A stretch of DNA of 64,000 nt from Haliotis asinina (taxonomy: Eukaryota > Mollusca > Gastropoda > Lepetellida > Haliotidae): positions 6,431,501 through 6,495,500 of the forward strand of contig NC_090287.1 in assembly GCF_037392515.1 (NCBI RefSeq). The letters are read 5' to 3'. Below are positions 12,900 through 25,244 of this stretch, piece after piece (position 1 is the first letter of the stretch; each line of letters begins with the position of its first letter). The notes under the pieces are model-generated. The model was not told the origin of the DNA. It saw only the letters and a program-made list of their open reading frames with translations, and searched no databases. A program made the translations under genes and the position numbers.

Positions 12900-15800
12900 A
12901 TGAGCACTGCTGGCACTTCCTATGAGGGTCTGGTGGACCAGCTTGGGGACCCAGGACGGTTCCAGATGGTCATGATGTTGTTGATGTACGTCCAGGAAAT
13001 ACCCGTAGTCTGGGCGGCGCTGATGATGTCATTTTCAGGCAAGGTGCCAGACTGGTGGTGCCAAGATAACGGGACCAATATTCCACCCGAGGCATGCCTC
13101 AGTTGTCGAAACGACACCTACAAGTATTGTCCTGCTAACCAGTCAACGTGCAACAATGTATATTTTGACCCCATGATGACAACAGTAGTCAGTGAGGTTG
13201 GTTCAGTACATTTTTACTTCCATCAATTACGTATTAGTAGAAAACTTAGCACTCGAAAATAGCTGTCCGTTCCAATCTGTTTTGCAATATGTTGATTAGT
13301 GCAGAAACCTCACATCCTCATTAATCAAATACAGGGACAACAGCTGTCATATAACAATCTTTTCTACAATCTGTTGACTAGTGGAACCTCATCTGCGACA
13401 GCGAGGCAGTCACCGCCACAATGACGTCAATACAGATGGTCGGCAACCTGGTGGGTGCCATTGTTTCTGCTCAAATCTCAGATGCATTTGGACGCAAGGT
13501 TGCCCTGTACCTGTGTCTCCTCATACTCACCGTCTTCTGCACCGTCGCGGGTTTTGCGACATCATGGCTGATGTTCACTGTCTGCTCCTTCTTCATCGGC
13601 ATCGCCTGTGGAGGATACCTCGTCACCTACTTTCCCCTTGCAGTTGAGTTCGTCCGATCAAGATGGAGGACTGTCGTTGCCTGCTTCCCATTTTGGTCTC
13701 TAGGGTTTGCCTTCTTCGGTCTCCTTGCTTGGCTTGTGCATGATTTCAGATACTTGTGTTTCATCATAGCGGCTCTGGAGGCACCGTTCTTGTTCACATA
13801 CAGGTAAGATGTACAGTACCGAGGGTATTCCTGGTTGAATTACATCTCCAAAATCCTATATTACTTTAAGAGGCGACTAGACTATGTGGTCAGACCAAGT
13901 AACTTCGAGTAGCCAAGCGTGTGCACGTCATCCCACAGATGACATTCTGACCTTGCTGGCTGGGTGGACCTGTTTGGCCATGTGGACAAGGATTTCGACC
14001 ACGGATTGGAAGGTCCATGGATCAAACTCCATCCCGTGACTGGAGATTATATGGCTTCTACATTTACATGTCACCAATTACTGTTGATTGGAACCTTCCT
14101 TGGTGCCAGTTACTGGTTTCTGTAATTCACCTTAGTGGCAGACCGCCGCTCTCGTACAGCTGAAATGTTGCTGCTGATTCCAGCAGAGGATGGTAAACAA
14201 ACGAAAAGGGTCCCGCGATCGAACATCGTCATTGCTATTTAGGATTCCATGACAGGGCAGGACCATGGTCGCTTCTTTCAACATGCACATGATGCGCCCA
14301 GATTCTGTATAGTAACAGGACCATTGAGGGAGTTTACTTATATTGGCAGTGTCTCAGCAGTGTCACGGTGAGGACATTTATCAATGCGTGTGTATTTGGA
14401 TTTACTAACCATCGCGATGATATGTCCTCAGGTTTTTCCCGGAGAGCATTCGATGGCAGCTGTCACGTGGTCGTATCGATGAGGCGAAGAAGACAATTGT
14501 CCGGATTGTTAAGATGAACCGGATTAATATGCCGGACCTAAGCCAGCTGCATCGTTTAGCTGAACGAGAAAAGGCAGATCGAATCTTTCAGAAGAAATAT
14601 ACATTTTTTCACCTGTATACCTCGCTGAAAAGGGTGAAAAAAATGGCTGTATTTCAAACCATGTGGTATGATTTTACAAAATCAACACCATTAGTAACAA
14701 AACTCCTATAATATTGCGACCGTTTTTACAGAACATCATTGTAAATGCAGTACATTGTAATTAACAAAAAATATCAAATATCTTCTTTGAGGGGTAATTT
14801 AGAAATTGGGAAATATAATGACAAATTCTATGGATAGAATTACTGTAATTCGTACGCGCAACGTTTCCATATTGATTCCCGTATAGTCGTGCAGAAAAAC
14901 AAACAATCATGTAATAGTTCAGAGTCTGTCGGCGTAAAAGTCTCAAAAAATTTAATGAGCGAGAGAATTGTAGAAAAGTATCTTATATATTTAATTTGTA
15001 ATATATCAATGAATCATAGCCTAATGATAATAATGCAGCTGGCTTCTGTGTTGCTACGTCATCACTTCCCCGCCCCTTATGTCTGCGGTTATCTGACTCC
15101 AGGTGCATATCTAGTATTGTCTATTATGGTCTGTCTTTCGGAGCTCGGAACCTGGTCGGAAATATGTACCTTAACATATCGTTGTCGGGGCTCGCAGAGT
15201 TACCACGGATCCCAGTTATCATCTACGTCAATGACAGGTATGTTCCCCATCGCACACATGTGACCCACACAATCAGATAATCACATCAGGTAATCATTTC
15301 AGATAATCTTATCTAATCACACCCGGTAACAATATCCACACTAGGTGCAAGCTCCATAGTCTCCGGTTAATGTGGAAACCTCACTTAACCGACGAGTGCA
15401 GCTGAGAACGCCTGTGTGCATATAAAATGAAATCCCACCCCCCTCCTCCCCCATCTTAATTGGTTAATCCGCAAGTATGATGATTAATCGGAAGACACCC
15501 TCTTCCTCGTTAACGGTATCCGTGAGACCGCATTAATAGTTCATAAATCTGAAAACGTTACTACATCCTAAAATTACTAAAGTCACAAACCAAGTACAAA
15601 GATGCCACTATGGCTGTAGACACTATGATACAAGAGCAGTGTTTCTGCAGTAAAGAGAATGAAGGTATTCAACTCTCAGCACCCAGCATTACAACATGCA
15701 ACTTGGCCGAGATAGGTTATAAATAGCGGCTCCAGGGTTTTGGAGAAGCGAGGTAGGGGGTGAACATAGATGATGAAGTCACAAAGGTGTTTGTTGTCCG

Positions 15801-18800
15801 CTGATTTCACTATGAACTCTGTTTGGTTCCCCGGGTTAGCGGGGTTATATTTGTTGCCGCACTCAACAATATCACAGCAAGTACTCAATCCAGTCATCAA
15901 CATCATGAGCACGATCTCTGCAATTAGGAAACGATGACATGTGTCAATAATGTTAGAGAGCCTGACCACACGATACCATTAGTCTTACGACAAGCATGGG
16001 TTACTGAAGACCTATTCTAACCTGGATGTTTAAGGGCCATTAACGAGGTCCGTTGTTGATTGCAGGATCGGGCGTCGATGGACATGTTTCTGCTTCTACC
16101 TGCTGTGTGCTGTGGCGTGTTTCACAGTGGCAGTTTGTGCCGCGGAAGGTGGGCCGGGGGCAATTTGAAAACAGTCCAGACTAGAAGCATGACCGTAGAT
16201 TTGATCGTTATTTGTTACATATTTTTATGTATTATAACTAAGACAGATATAAATATCAGGGAATGGATATGTCATCCTGGATGAAATATTATTTAAACCA
16301 CATTAGGTTCGACATGCATGATTTTTTTTGATGTTATTGAGCACCATATGTTGTTATCATTACATAGTCATGGCGTAATAAGCCGTTGCTTTGCACAAAG
16401 AGAACGCCACTGCCAGAGAATGCCCACCACAGGTTAATACACAAATGTTATTGCATTCTTGTTTGCAGTAAGACGTTGCTAATAACACCAGTTACGCGTT
16501 CACGTTCAACATCTGTAGGGCGTGACATGAGAGTTGCTTACCACGCTGGGTCGCGTTTTCTTCAAAGAACATGCTGCATGCACCCCGCGTCGTTCATCAC
16601 AGTTGAATTGGGCGGGTGCATGAAGTTACCATGGCAACGCTGGCAATTAACTATCTTGAACTCTACATTTTCAAAATAATTCTTTTCACCAAGTGTAAAG
16701 TTTCTTTTTTGGGGGTTCAATATATGAAGCTGATGTCAGTATCCACCTGAGGATGATTTAATGCCTAGCAGGTATTGATGTGTAATGTGTATGTTCATGC
16801 ATTATTCATTTATGTGTGTACTACACTGTGATCATGTTTATCTTTTGCCATCACGTAAACTGCATACATGATAAGTCCATGCACCAGGTAAGGCATGATA
16901 ATCATGCATTATTGGATGCCTCGAATGCTTTCATTTGATATTTCTGCCCATAGCAATGCCCACACAATTTGAATATTAATGCTTAAATCACACTCAAACA
17001 TCGTAACTTCATGTATCGTATCTAGGAGTTTGGTTTTCGATAATTCAATCTGGATAGATGTGAAAATTTGAAAGCCTTATCTGAAACGTCAGTTTTCAGA
17101 AATGTTTACAGTCGATAAAGGTTAGACTTATCAGAATCGGATGTTTAACTTTTTTATTCATTTGACCATCATCAGAAAGTTCTGATTTTGTTGAGCGCGC
17201 TTTATAGTCAATGATAGATTGTACGTACGCTTCTAACAATAGGTAATCGCCCACTCTGATTAACTTAACTAAGGTATGTTCAATCCTCATTCGAAGATTG
17301 TTTGTAGTCAGTTTAGGGCCTACAACAGACCGATGGTGCATCAAGCGCACTTTTGCTCGGAGTGCATGTTTTAGGCGTTCACCATTCTGTTGGAACCCAC
17401 CGGCGCGGCTATTGTGTCGCTGAATCTAACACACAATCGCGTTCACCTAGAGGTGGTGTTGTAAACATGGCGTAACCATTTCATGCGACCAGTATTGTCA
17501 ACGTGACAGAGCGAAACTATGAATATCCCCTCTATGTCAAAATGGACTCATATTTAATTTTTTTTATTTCCGGAAACTTAAATTAAAAATTCAGACATTA
17601 CTTCAGCTAAAATACGCGCGATGGATTGGTCTAGGGGTGAGTTGGTGCGTGCGTGTCCGGGTTCGATTCTCCGTTCCACTTAAGCAGTTGTCACATAAGC
17701 ATATTGGAAAATGTTCGATGGTCCTTTAGCCATAAGTACTTGTACCGGGGTGGCGAGCTTGTGTACCAATGTTATACTTTTAACTCTAGGTGCACAATCT
17801 AGTTAATGAACCGCACTGGTTTTACTAATGTTCCAGAGGACTTTGAATATGTACCTTGCTGAGACAACGTATCCCAAATGTAACACATGTTATCAAAATT
17901 TAAATGCAATTATGTATCCGTTTGTATTCATTTTAAAGGTGTTTCTGGTTTGGCGACTGTCAACTTTGCAATGGCCTTGACCGCCAAGATGGCGATTACA
18001 GCAGGTTGGGCAGCTCTCAAAGTCTACACTGCTGAACATTACCCTACTGTTATAAGGTAAGAAGTCCATGCCGATCTAGATGACACCATGGTTACAACAT
18101 CAGTAGCACTTGAGTAGAATAGCCCCTAGCATATGCTTTGTGCTCGATCCAAGGGCTAATAGAGATCTGGTCCCTGCCATGCATGACGTGGTTCATTTTA
18201 TGCTAATGGCCCATCTCTGGAGTGAGTGAGCATAGTTTTACGAAGCCGTTAGCAATATTTCAGCAATACCACCATGGGGTACACCAATAATAGATTTCCC
18301 ACATTATACCCGTGTGGGGACTCGAACACGGATGTTCGGTGTGCGAGCGAACGCTTTAACCACTAAGCTACCCCAAGCCCCTCCAACTTTGGGCCATTGT
18401 GTGTGCTATTAACAGATGTAAAAGATGATCAAGAATCAGTTATGTAGGTAATGCCGCTATGTATCTGACGATGCAAAAGAAAAACAAGACAAATAGCACT
18501 AATAATGATGATGATGATGAACCGTTTGTAGTGGTGGTGGTGGTGGTGGTGGTGATGATGATGATGATGAACCGTTTGTAGTGGTGGTGGTGGTGGTGGT
18601 GGTGGTGGTGGTGATGATGATGATGATGATGATGAACCGTTTGTAGTGGTGGTGGTGGTGGTGGTGGTGATGATGAAGATGATGAACCGTTTGTAGTGGT
18701 GGTGGTGGTGGTGGTGGTGATGATGATGATGATGATGAACCGTTTGTAGTGGTGGTGGTGGTGGTGGTGGTGATGATGATGATGATGAACCGTTTGTAGT

Positions 18801-21000
18801 GGTGGTGGTGGTGGTGGTGGTGATGATGAAGATGATGAACCGTTTGTAGTGGTGGTGGTGGTGGTGGTGGTGATGATGAAGATGATGAAGCGTTTGTAGT
18901 GGTGGTGGTGGTGGTGGTGGTGATGATGATGATGATGATGATGCTGATTTGTCTTCCTCTGAAATCTTTTCGTCGGTTACACGATGTCATCACTCCATAA
19001 GGTTTGATCGTGGTGTTGCTGGAACCCTGTTAAAGATGACGATAAACTCATTAACTTTAAAATCAGGTTTGTGGCACCTAGTCTCCAGAGTCATAAAAAT
19101 ATTATCACGGGACAATCATGAGTTGCGGCCCTTGAACTCGTGAAACGCCTATGTTCATAGGTTCGAGTGTGAAGTTATTGTGGTAAATCTTAGTAATCCA
19201 AAGCATTATCATGACACATGGTTGGAACGACGGTATTGTACGTATGTTTTGGAATTGAGTTTTCCAGTGTTCCACCCTGGTAACGTTTGTATTTTGGTAG
19301 TCAAGTCCTACTTTCAAGTGTAAAACGACATTATATTTTGCAATTTAGTATTTAAAGCTGCTGTAGGCATTTCATGTAGCTAACGGGACTGAACAATTCA
19401 TAATGATTATTGTCACATGTGATCTAATTAGTTCCGATATTATTGTTTCTATAATAGGACACGCATTATAACATTTTCTAACTATTATTCAGTTGATGTT
19501 GTTACTGTTACCTATTTACCGTGACAAAAGATGTAAGAAATCTCCTCACAGCCAGCAACATATAGCACTGAGAAGTCTGTAATATTCAATAGTATGTATT
19601 GACCAAAAAGCAAGATAGTGCCTCTAACACACTATTACCGATGAATTGTGAACACGAATTGTGACCCATAATGACTGTCTTTTTCAGAACTCTTGCAATA
19701 GGAGCGTGCAACATTGCCGCCGGTATTGGAAGCATCCTTGCTCCTTATATGGTCCTAATGGTGAGACTGCATATGGGTTGGGGTTCCGGAAACCGTTCCA
19801 CAATAGGAACTAAGACGGCCTAGTATTCAGCCATGACACTGAAGAGTGCTTGAGTGATTAGTCAGAAGCACTGAAGCACTAGGTTCCATATTAGAGTAAG
19901 ATTGATTGGTTGGTTTGTTGTTTACCTCAGCCATATTCCAGCTAGTCCAGACCAACCAATCCAGTGATCACCAGCATGAGCACAGATCTATGCAAATTGG
20001 ATACTATGACATGTGTTGGCCAAGTCACAGAGCCTAACCACCCGATCCCGTTTGTTGCCTCATACGATAAGCAGACGTTATTGAAGACCAATTCTTTCTC
20101 GGATCTAAACGGGTCTTAAATAAAGAGCTATACACTTTACAGTAGTACCAAACTTCAGAAACACAGTAGGTGTACTTCCTTAATATATCATAGACATACA
20201 GCGCTAGCAACAGTACAATCGCTTTATGGAACGGGCCCAGGCTGCTTATGTACAAAACAACCTTAGCGCTAAGACTACCTTAAGTCTTTGTTAAAGTATG
20301 GGAGTTCCGGTCACCACAGCGCTAGGGTCGTTTTGTACAACATCACCCGTGTCTATTGTTTCCCAGCACTTCATGCCTCCCTTGTATCCTGCATGAAAAT
20401 AGATTTATCAATCACTTGTTCCATTCCAGCATTTATAAAGCCCTGATACAGCCGTTTATGAAGACAAGCACTGCCCATTTGGACTTTAAAAACATATAGA
20501 AATGCTCTGCATGTATTCTATCGATGGTACTCCCTTCCGGGTGTAGACGTCAGTGCTTCTAATCGAAACTTCTCGCTTGGACTATTATATATTACATATT
20601 GGAATATCACCTGTCCCCTGAACTGTACGAATATGGGATTCGTTTTGTACTTACAAAGATGTCTTTTTAATGACACATGATTGGAGACAGAGACGGACAT
20701 TAACCCATACAGTATCCATGATACTGAAATTGACATATAATTCCCTATACACCCTATGGTGAGGCCGTATGGGTCACTGTTCATCCTAATTTTAATTTTT
20801 TTTCACAGACCGAACAAAACCTCCTGCTGCCTTACACTGTCATTGGGATTCTAGTAGCTGCCAACGCCGTCATTCCCTTCCTGTTGACGGAGACGGTCAA
20901 TAAACCACTTGAGGATATACTCATCGACAACCATCTGGCCTCTGACACCAGTGGATTTTCGACAAACAGACCTTCAGGATCCTCTAATCAGGACATTTAG
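12900..21000 (+). CDS. SLC22-type organic ion transporter (MFS), 8 coding exons
   Basis: Eight exons with GT-AG borders and matching phases: 12900-13196, 13382-13803, 14432-14665, 15103-15237, 16066-16148, 17939-18056, 19688-19760, 20809-21000, giving 517 aa (family usually 530-560). It is predicted to be a plasma-membrane carrier of organic cations, anions or zwitterions with 12 membrane segments. The N-terminus has 'VDQLGDPGRFQ' then TM1, followed by the Cys-rich extracellular loop (about 44-100) typical of SLC22. WNLICD opens exon 2; the MFS loop motif AQISDAFGRK is at about 129-138; PESIRWQLSRGR at about 243; VYYGLSFGARNLVGNMYLN in exon 4; GRRW in exon 5; YTAEHYPTVIR at about 420-430. The start ATG at 12900 directly follows a strong acceptor (tacttgtttcag), so an upstream non-coding exon is likely. 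The substrate cannot be told from sequence, and I do not assign a specific SLC22 member. All key motifs are intact and no break was seen. Confidence 0.93.
15855..16025 (-). repeat. Dispersed short repeat in an SLC22 intron
   Basis: Minus-strand copy of the family seen at 7.8 and 36.2 kb: 'tcaatccagtcatcaacatc', 'gacatgtgtcaa' and 'tacgacaagcatgggttact' are reverse complements of its landmarks. It abuts exon 5. Confidence 0.65.
17630..17692 (+). repeat. tRNA-like fragment (A and B boxes), probably SINE-derived
   Basis: TGGTCTAGGGG fits an A box and GGTTCGATTCT a B box at tRNA-like spacing. The ends do not pair as an acceptor stem, so it is not a working tRNA. A decayed tRNA-derived SINE head is the best reading. 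Confidence 0.4.
18222..18382 (-). repeat. tRNA-derived SINE, well-preserved head
   Basis: On the minus strand it starts 'ggggcttggggtagcttag' and 'tggttaaagcgttcgctcgc'. It has the B box 'gttcgagtccc' and a body ending in the 'actcactcac' tail (plus 'gagtgagtgag' at 18222). This is the clearest copy in the window. It lies in SLC22 intron 6. Confidence 0.85.
18504..18943. repeat. Composite satellite: (GAT)n - AACCGTTTGTA - (GTG)n
   Basis: Eight to nine composite units in which a variable (GAT)n block, the fixed 11-mer AACCGTTTGTA and a (GTG)n block repeat in order. One unit has 'gaagcgtttgta'. On the minus strand this reads as poly-His/poly-Thr/poly-Pro, which is a translation artefact. Confidence 0.92.
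19905..20105 (-). repeat. Dispersed short repeat in an SLC22 intron
   Basis: Minus-strand copy: 'ccatattccagcta', 'gtccagaccaaccaatccag', 'tgatcaccagcatgagcac' and 'gacatgtgttggccaag' mirror the plus-strand copies at 36.2 and 39.6 kb. Confidence 0.75.
20247..20343. repeat. Small inverted repeat (MITE-like hairpin)
   Basis: 'gtacaaaacaaccttagcgct' is mirrored about 60 bp later by 'agcgctagggtcgttttgtac', giving a hairpin of about 95 bp. It is short and non-coding. Confidence 0.5.
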
Positions 21001-21261
21001 ACTGTATTTTGTCGAATCTGGCATTCTTTGGCACCCTATCTGACATGTGTCTTTCTTGGCTAACTTGGTAGCAGCCGAGGAACCCTACCACTGAAGAATG
21101 CTCTTCGTTTGCTCATAATAATTGGTATACATAGCCAGTTGAAACAGGCACCGCTCGTCATGGAATCGAATTCAATATTCTCCCTGATCATGGTCCTACT
21201 GGAAACACCGTTCATGTAGACATGGATTTCTTCAAAGTGATAACATCCCTTTAGGCTTTGC

Positions 21262-21267
21262 AATAAA
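21262..21267 (+). terminator. Candidate poly(A) signal of the SLC22-type gene
   Basis: The first AATAAA downstream of the stop codon, 262 bp beyond it. Position and consensus only. Confidence 0.4.
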
Positions 21268-21795
21268 TGACACACAGTTCAAGGCAGCATTAAACAGAAC
21301 TCACTCACTAACTCTTCTTTATCCAAATGCGGGTTATTCATAACGATATGTAGAATGGTGCATAAATTGTGCATAAGGTAACACTTACCCAAAATATGGA
21401 GGCTTGGCCTAGAAATTAAACAGCACTTTGAAGTAACGCTCGTTGACTACCTTTAATGCATTTCAAGATGGAAACAGTCCAAACAGTTATTTACTCTATG
21501 GATGTCCACAACCCTTATGTTGTTTTCTGTTTGGTTGAGGGTGTACTGTTATTACTATTGCGTTGACATTGGGGTGTTGGGGGCGTAACAATTAGCTGCG
21601 CCTCTGAGTCCTTCCAAGGTGTATGATCCCGTAGTGTATTCGTAGTGATCACGTTTCTTGGTGTTAGTCATACAATCGTGCTTGTGGCTTTCGCCAAAGT
21701 TGAAGGTAGAGAGAAATCACTTGAGGCTTTCCCCTCACAAGTTGACAAACCATCATATAACTGGAACATACATTAAACAATAGTTTCTGTTCGTA

Positions 21796-22150
21796 AGTTA
21801 GATAAAAAAGACAATCACTACCCTTATTTAAGATGCGTACATCCAGTAGACTCAATCACAAATGAACGTGAAATATCTGCTATTATTAAATGTTTGCATG
21901 TAGACGAAGCAGGTGGACCAGATCGTTTAAGTGACTGTCATTAAGTATTGAAATATATTGCAGAATTTGATAGTAAACCATTGTGTATTTTATTCAATAA
22001 ATCATTATCTACAGGTATCTATCCCAATAGATGGAAGAAGTTCATGTGATGCCGCTTTATAAAAAAGGAGATAAATCTAGTTGTAATAATCACCGACCCA
22101 TTTCTCTGATCAGAAAAAATCTTTGAAAGCGTTGCCATAAAGCATGTGGC
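21796..22150 (+). mobile_element. LINE (non-LTR retrotransposon) reverse-transcriptase fragment, decayed
   Basis: Plus-strand translation shows the start of a LINE reverse-transcriptase domain: 'GGPDRL', then 'FNKSLSTGIYPNRWKK', then 'PLYKKGDKSSCNNHRPISLI', the classic RT motif. The copy has a stop after GGPDRLSDCH, a further stop plus a frame change near 22045, and stops short at both ends. It is a 5'- and 3'-truncated relic of a Jockey/I/CR1-like element; I cannot fix the clade. A TTAA-type MITE relative begins just downstream. Confidence 0.75.
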
Positions 22151-22179
22151 TATTTTCTGGACGATAGATTGTTAATAAA

Positions 22180-22490
22180 CATACATAAAACACAGTTATC
22201 ACTTGCTCATGATATAAAAAATGCATTGGTAGTTCTGAAAAATCAAATAAACAAAATTATAAGCGTATAATCGCAAATCAGAAGTGCAATATTTTGTACT
22301 TGGGTTTACCTCCCTCGAAACGAAGCACCCGTGATACCGAACCCAGTCACGGCCGGTGGATGTGCACTCATGTGTAACGACGCCTTGTCATTGGCTACTG
22401 GTTCATTTGCCGACACGCCGATAGGTGTTAATTTCAAATAGTATCAGAATATGCAAAGTTGTGTTTCCATGCATGTTTCCTTAGGGATGA
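22180..22490 (+). mobile_element. Truncated relative of the TTAA-type MITE at 48.4 kb
   Basis: Shares with 48.43-48.66 kb the strings 'aaacacagttatc', 'aagcgtataat', 'tttgggtttacctccct'-like and 'cattggctactggttcattt'. It shares with 49.17-49.20 kb 'gtatcagaat(c)tgcaaagttgtgtt'. About 500 bp of interior present in the other copy is absent and the ends are lost. Confidence 0.65.
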
Positions 22491-22804
22491 GGTTATTTTT
22501 CTAAGACGCTGAGTTGTGGTACATTTGCTTGTCATGAGAGATTGATGGAAAGATAACTTTCCTTCTATTGCCCCTCTAACGCTGATGATTCAAGAACATT
22601 CTCCTTTACGAAATTTCCCACAAGAGCCCAGCGATGAAAAATAGGGGTTTTTTGAATGTTGGTTTTAAAGTTGGTATTTACTTCGGGTTTTTTTTCTTTG
22701 TTAATTATCAAATTGACATTGGTAATAATCACTTTTTATGGTAAATGCTACTTTCTAAACTGGTAAATAACACTTTATGAACTTGTTATTATCGCTTTGC
22801 TTCA

Positions 22805-23265
22805 TATACATCAACTGGAACACATTTCATACATCAGTGGACGCCCACTTCATACGTCAGTGGACACGCATTTCATGCATCAGTTGACACACACTTCATA
22901 CATCAACTGATACATAATACAGCAGCGCACGTGCACTTTTATACCTCAGTGAAAACGCACTTCATACGTTAGTGAGCACGCACATCCGTTATACATCGAC
23001 TCACATGAAAAGCACATCAAACAGCAGTGGACATGCACTTCACGCACCAAATGACACGCACGCCATGCATCAACCGACATGCACGTCATACGTCACCTGA
23101 AAAGTATATCACACAGCAGTGGACATGCACTTCATGCATGAACTGACACGTACTTCATACGTCACCTGAAAAGCACATCACACAGAAGTGGACACGCACT
23201 TCTTGCGTCAGTGGGCAAGCACTTCACTGGGTTGTGGACACACTTCATACATCAGCAGTCTCGTA
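22805..23265. repeat. Imperfect ~22-23-bp tandem array
   Basis: About 20 diverged units of the type 'catcagtggacacgcacttc'-ata. Variants alternate 'cagtgga' with 'caactga', and some carry 'acctgaaaagcacatcaca'. Confidence 0.8.
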
Positions 23266-23645
23266 CTTTGGCATAGCCATAACGTCCGGGATTTGACGGA
23301 ATAGGATATGTTAAAAACATATATATATATATATACTTGGTTTAAATTCGGGAGAGAGAGGAGTGAAATGAGCAGAGAGACAAGCTTCAACATGTTTACA
23401 TGGTGTCAGTCGTTCATGTATGTACATTATCTTACTCGTCTTCTAAAACTAATCACGTCACCAGTCATGTGACGTCTAGCGACATGTGTCCCTAGTACAT
23501 TGGTAAGATAGTATACAACATTATTCTATATATACTATGATGCACTGGCAATGTTGCTGTGTTGTGACTATCGCAAAATGTTTAACAGGTATATATTCAC
23601 AGTTTAACTTTCAGTTGTCTGTAATGACTGGTCATAGTGATATAA

Positions 23646-23779
23646 GGGTAACGCTATTTTTCAGGGCATTATCATTTGCAGAAGCCTGAGGTCCTTCGTT
23701 AACTGCCCGACGAAGGTGCGCAGTTGCAAAGACCGAGGTCTCCTGCAAATGATAATGCCCAGAAAAATAGAGTTACCGT
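23646..23779. repeat. Hairpin/MITE-like inverted repeat
   Basis: The left arm (23646-23692, with 'gggcattatcatttgcag') is mirrored by the right arm (23735-23779, with 'ctgcaaatgataatgccc'). A smaller stem 'ccttcg'...'cgaagg' lies in the loop. The motif 'gggcattatcaa' recurs at 23931, hinting at a second decayed copy. Confidence 0.65.
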
Positions 23780-24150
23780 TATTATAGCTAACATGAAAAG
23801 AATTTTTAATCAATTAAGGATTGACTGTGTGTTTGAGGTATGAAACTAAAAACCAATGTGCAAACTGTATTTATTTACGACGTCACCTAACAACAGGCTT
23901 GATAATGGGCCGTCGTCAATCATTTTGCGGGCATTATCAAGTTACAGTCGCCCGCTCATTTCTGATAACGTGCGGTCGTTTTAATGATAATTCTATCCAT
24001 TTTAATTATAATGTAAGTCATATGCGTTCCACTGGGGATATTGGTTGTTTGAGATATAGCGGATACTAAACGACCTTCCGTGCAATACCATCGGCATTAT
24101 TTTTGTGACGTCACAACTTTGAACCATTTTGACGTCATACGTCAACCGGT

Positions 24151-24290
24151 ATTACACTAGTGTAATATTGCCGTAAAAATATTACACTGCAGTATCTTCA
24201 ACGGGCTAGTAATAACAAGCAATATTACTCACATGTTGAAGATATCACTGTTTAATAATTTTACAAAGTTATTACACATTGTGTAATAAC
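24151..24290. repeat. Nested palindromes of ATTACAC motifs
   Basis: ATTACACTAGTGTAAT (24151-24166) is a perfect palindrome. GTTATTACAC/GTGTAATAAC (24268-24290) is another with a 3-base loop. Between them 'agtatcttcaac' and 'gttgaagatatcact' form a third stem. Several TGACGTCA-like sites flank the block (about 24105, 24130, 24311). Confidence 0.6.
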
Positions 24291-24445
24291 ATCGCACGAT
24301 GCCGTATGTATGACGTCAAAGTTTTTTTTAGAGTTATGACATCACAATGCTAATACCTCTGTGACAATAGTATTAGACCTTGCTTGACTCTCGCTTTTAT
24401 GGATATGTGCACCATCGTCAATACCAGTTTCCATGAATAGTGTAG

Positions 24446-24575
<130 letters not shown>

Positions 24576-24764
24576 GTTAAAGGTAGTAACCGGGGACACT
24601 AAAAGACACATGCAAACGGGGACTTTTTCCCCTTGTCAGTCTAGTGCTTTAGGAGTTACAAGAGCCGCCCATCCTGCTGTGTAAAAGTAATTCTGGACGT
24701 TGACTGAAACTCTAGGATATTTTAAAACAAGTATATTTTTTTATATTGGAACCGGAGTCACACA

Positions 24765-25240
24765 CGAAGAGTGTGTGTGTGTAATTTTCACCATGCACCC
24801 GGGGACAGTGTGTACAATTTTCACCATTTAACTGGGGACAGTGTGTATAAATGCCTTCACTAAGCAAACAGGACAGTGTATAAATGTCTTCACTGAGAAA
24901 ACGGGAGCAGTGTGTATAAATGTCTTCACTAATCACTAAGCAAACGGGGACATTGTGTATAAATGTCTTCACTAAGCAAACGGGGACATTGTGTATAAAT
25001 GTCTTCGCTAAGCAAACGGGGACAGTGTGTATAAATGTCTTCACTAAGCAAACGGGGACTGTGTGTATAAGAAACTGGGATATTGTGTACAAGAATTTGA
25101 TGAGCGAGCGGGGACATTAAGACACGGGAACATTGTAGAGAAGTACATACATAGCAAACGGGGACAGTGCGTATTTGATTTTAACAACATAACCAGGGAG
25201 TGTGTATAGAAATGTGCTCTGAGCAATCGGAGACAGTGCG
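24765..25240 (+). repeat. 36-bp minisatellite with GGGGACA motif
   Basis: The unit is approximately 'aagcaaacggggacagtgtg' plus 'tataaatgtcttcact', best conserved at 24.83-25.07 kb with diverged units on either side. Each unit carries GGGGACA, the same heptamer as in the terminal repeat at 24580. That would suit subterminal protein-binding repeats (inference). Confidence 0.88.
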
Positions 25241-25244
25241 TGAA

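Noticed and set aside
17630-17692. Functional tRNA gene
   Set aside because: A and B boxes are present but the ends do not form an acceptor stem; it is more likely a SINE relic.
18499-18993. 164-codon poly-His/Thr/Pro frame
   Set aside because: Translation of the GAT/GTG composite satellite inside an intron.
24712-25120. Open frames on both strands over the 36-bp array
   Set aside because: The period is a multiple of three and the peptides repeat with the DNA unit.
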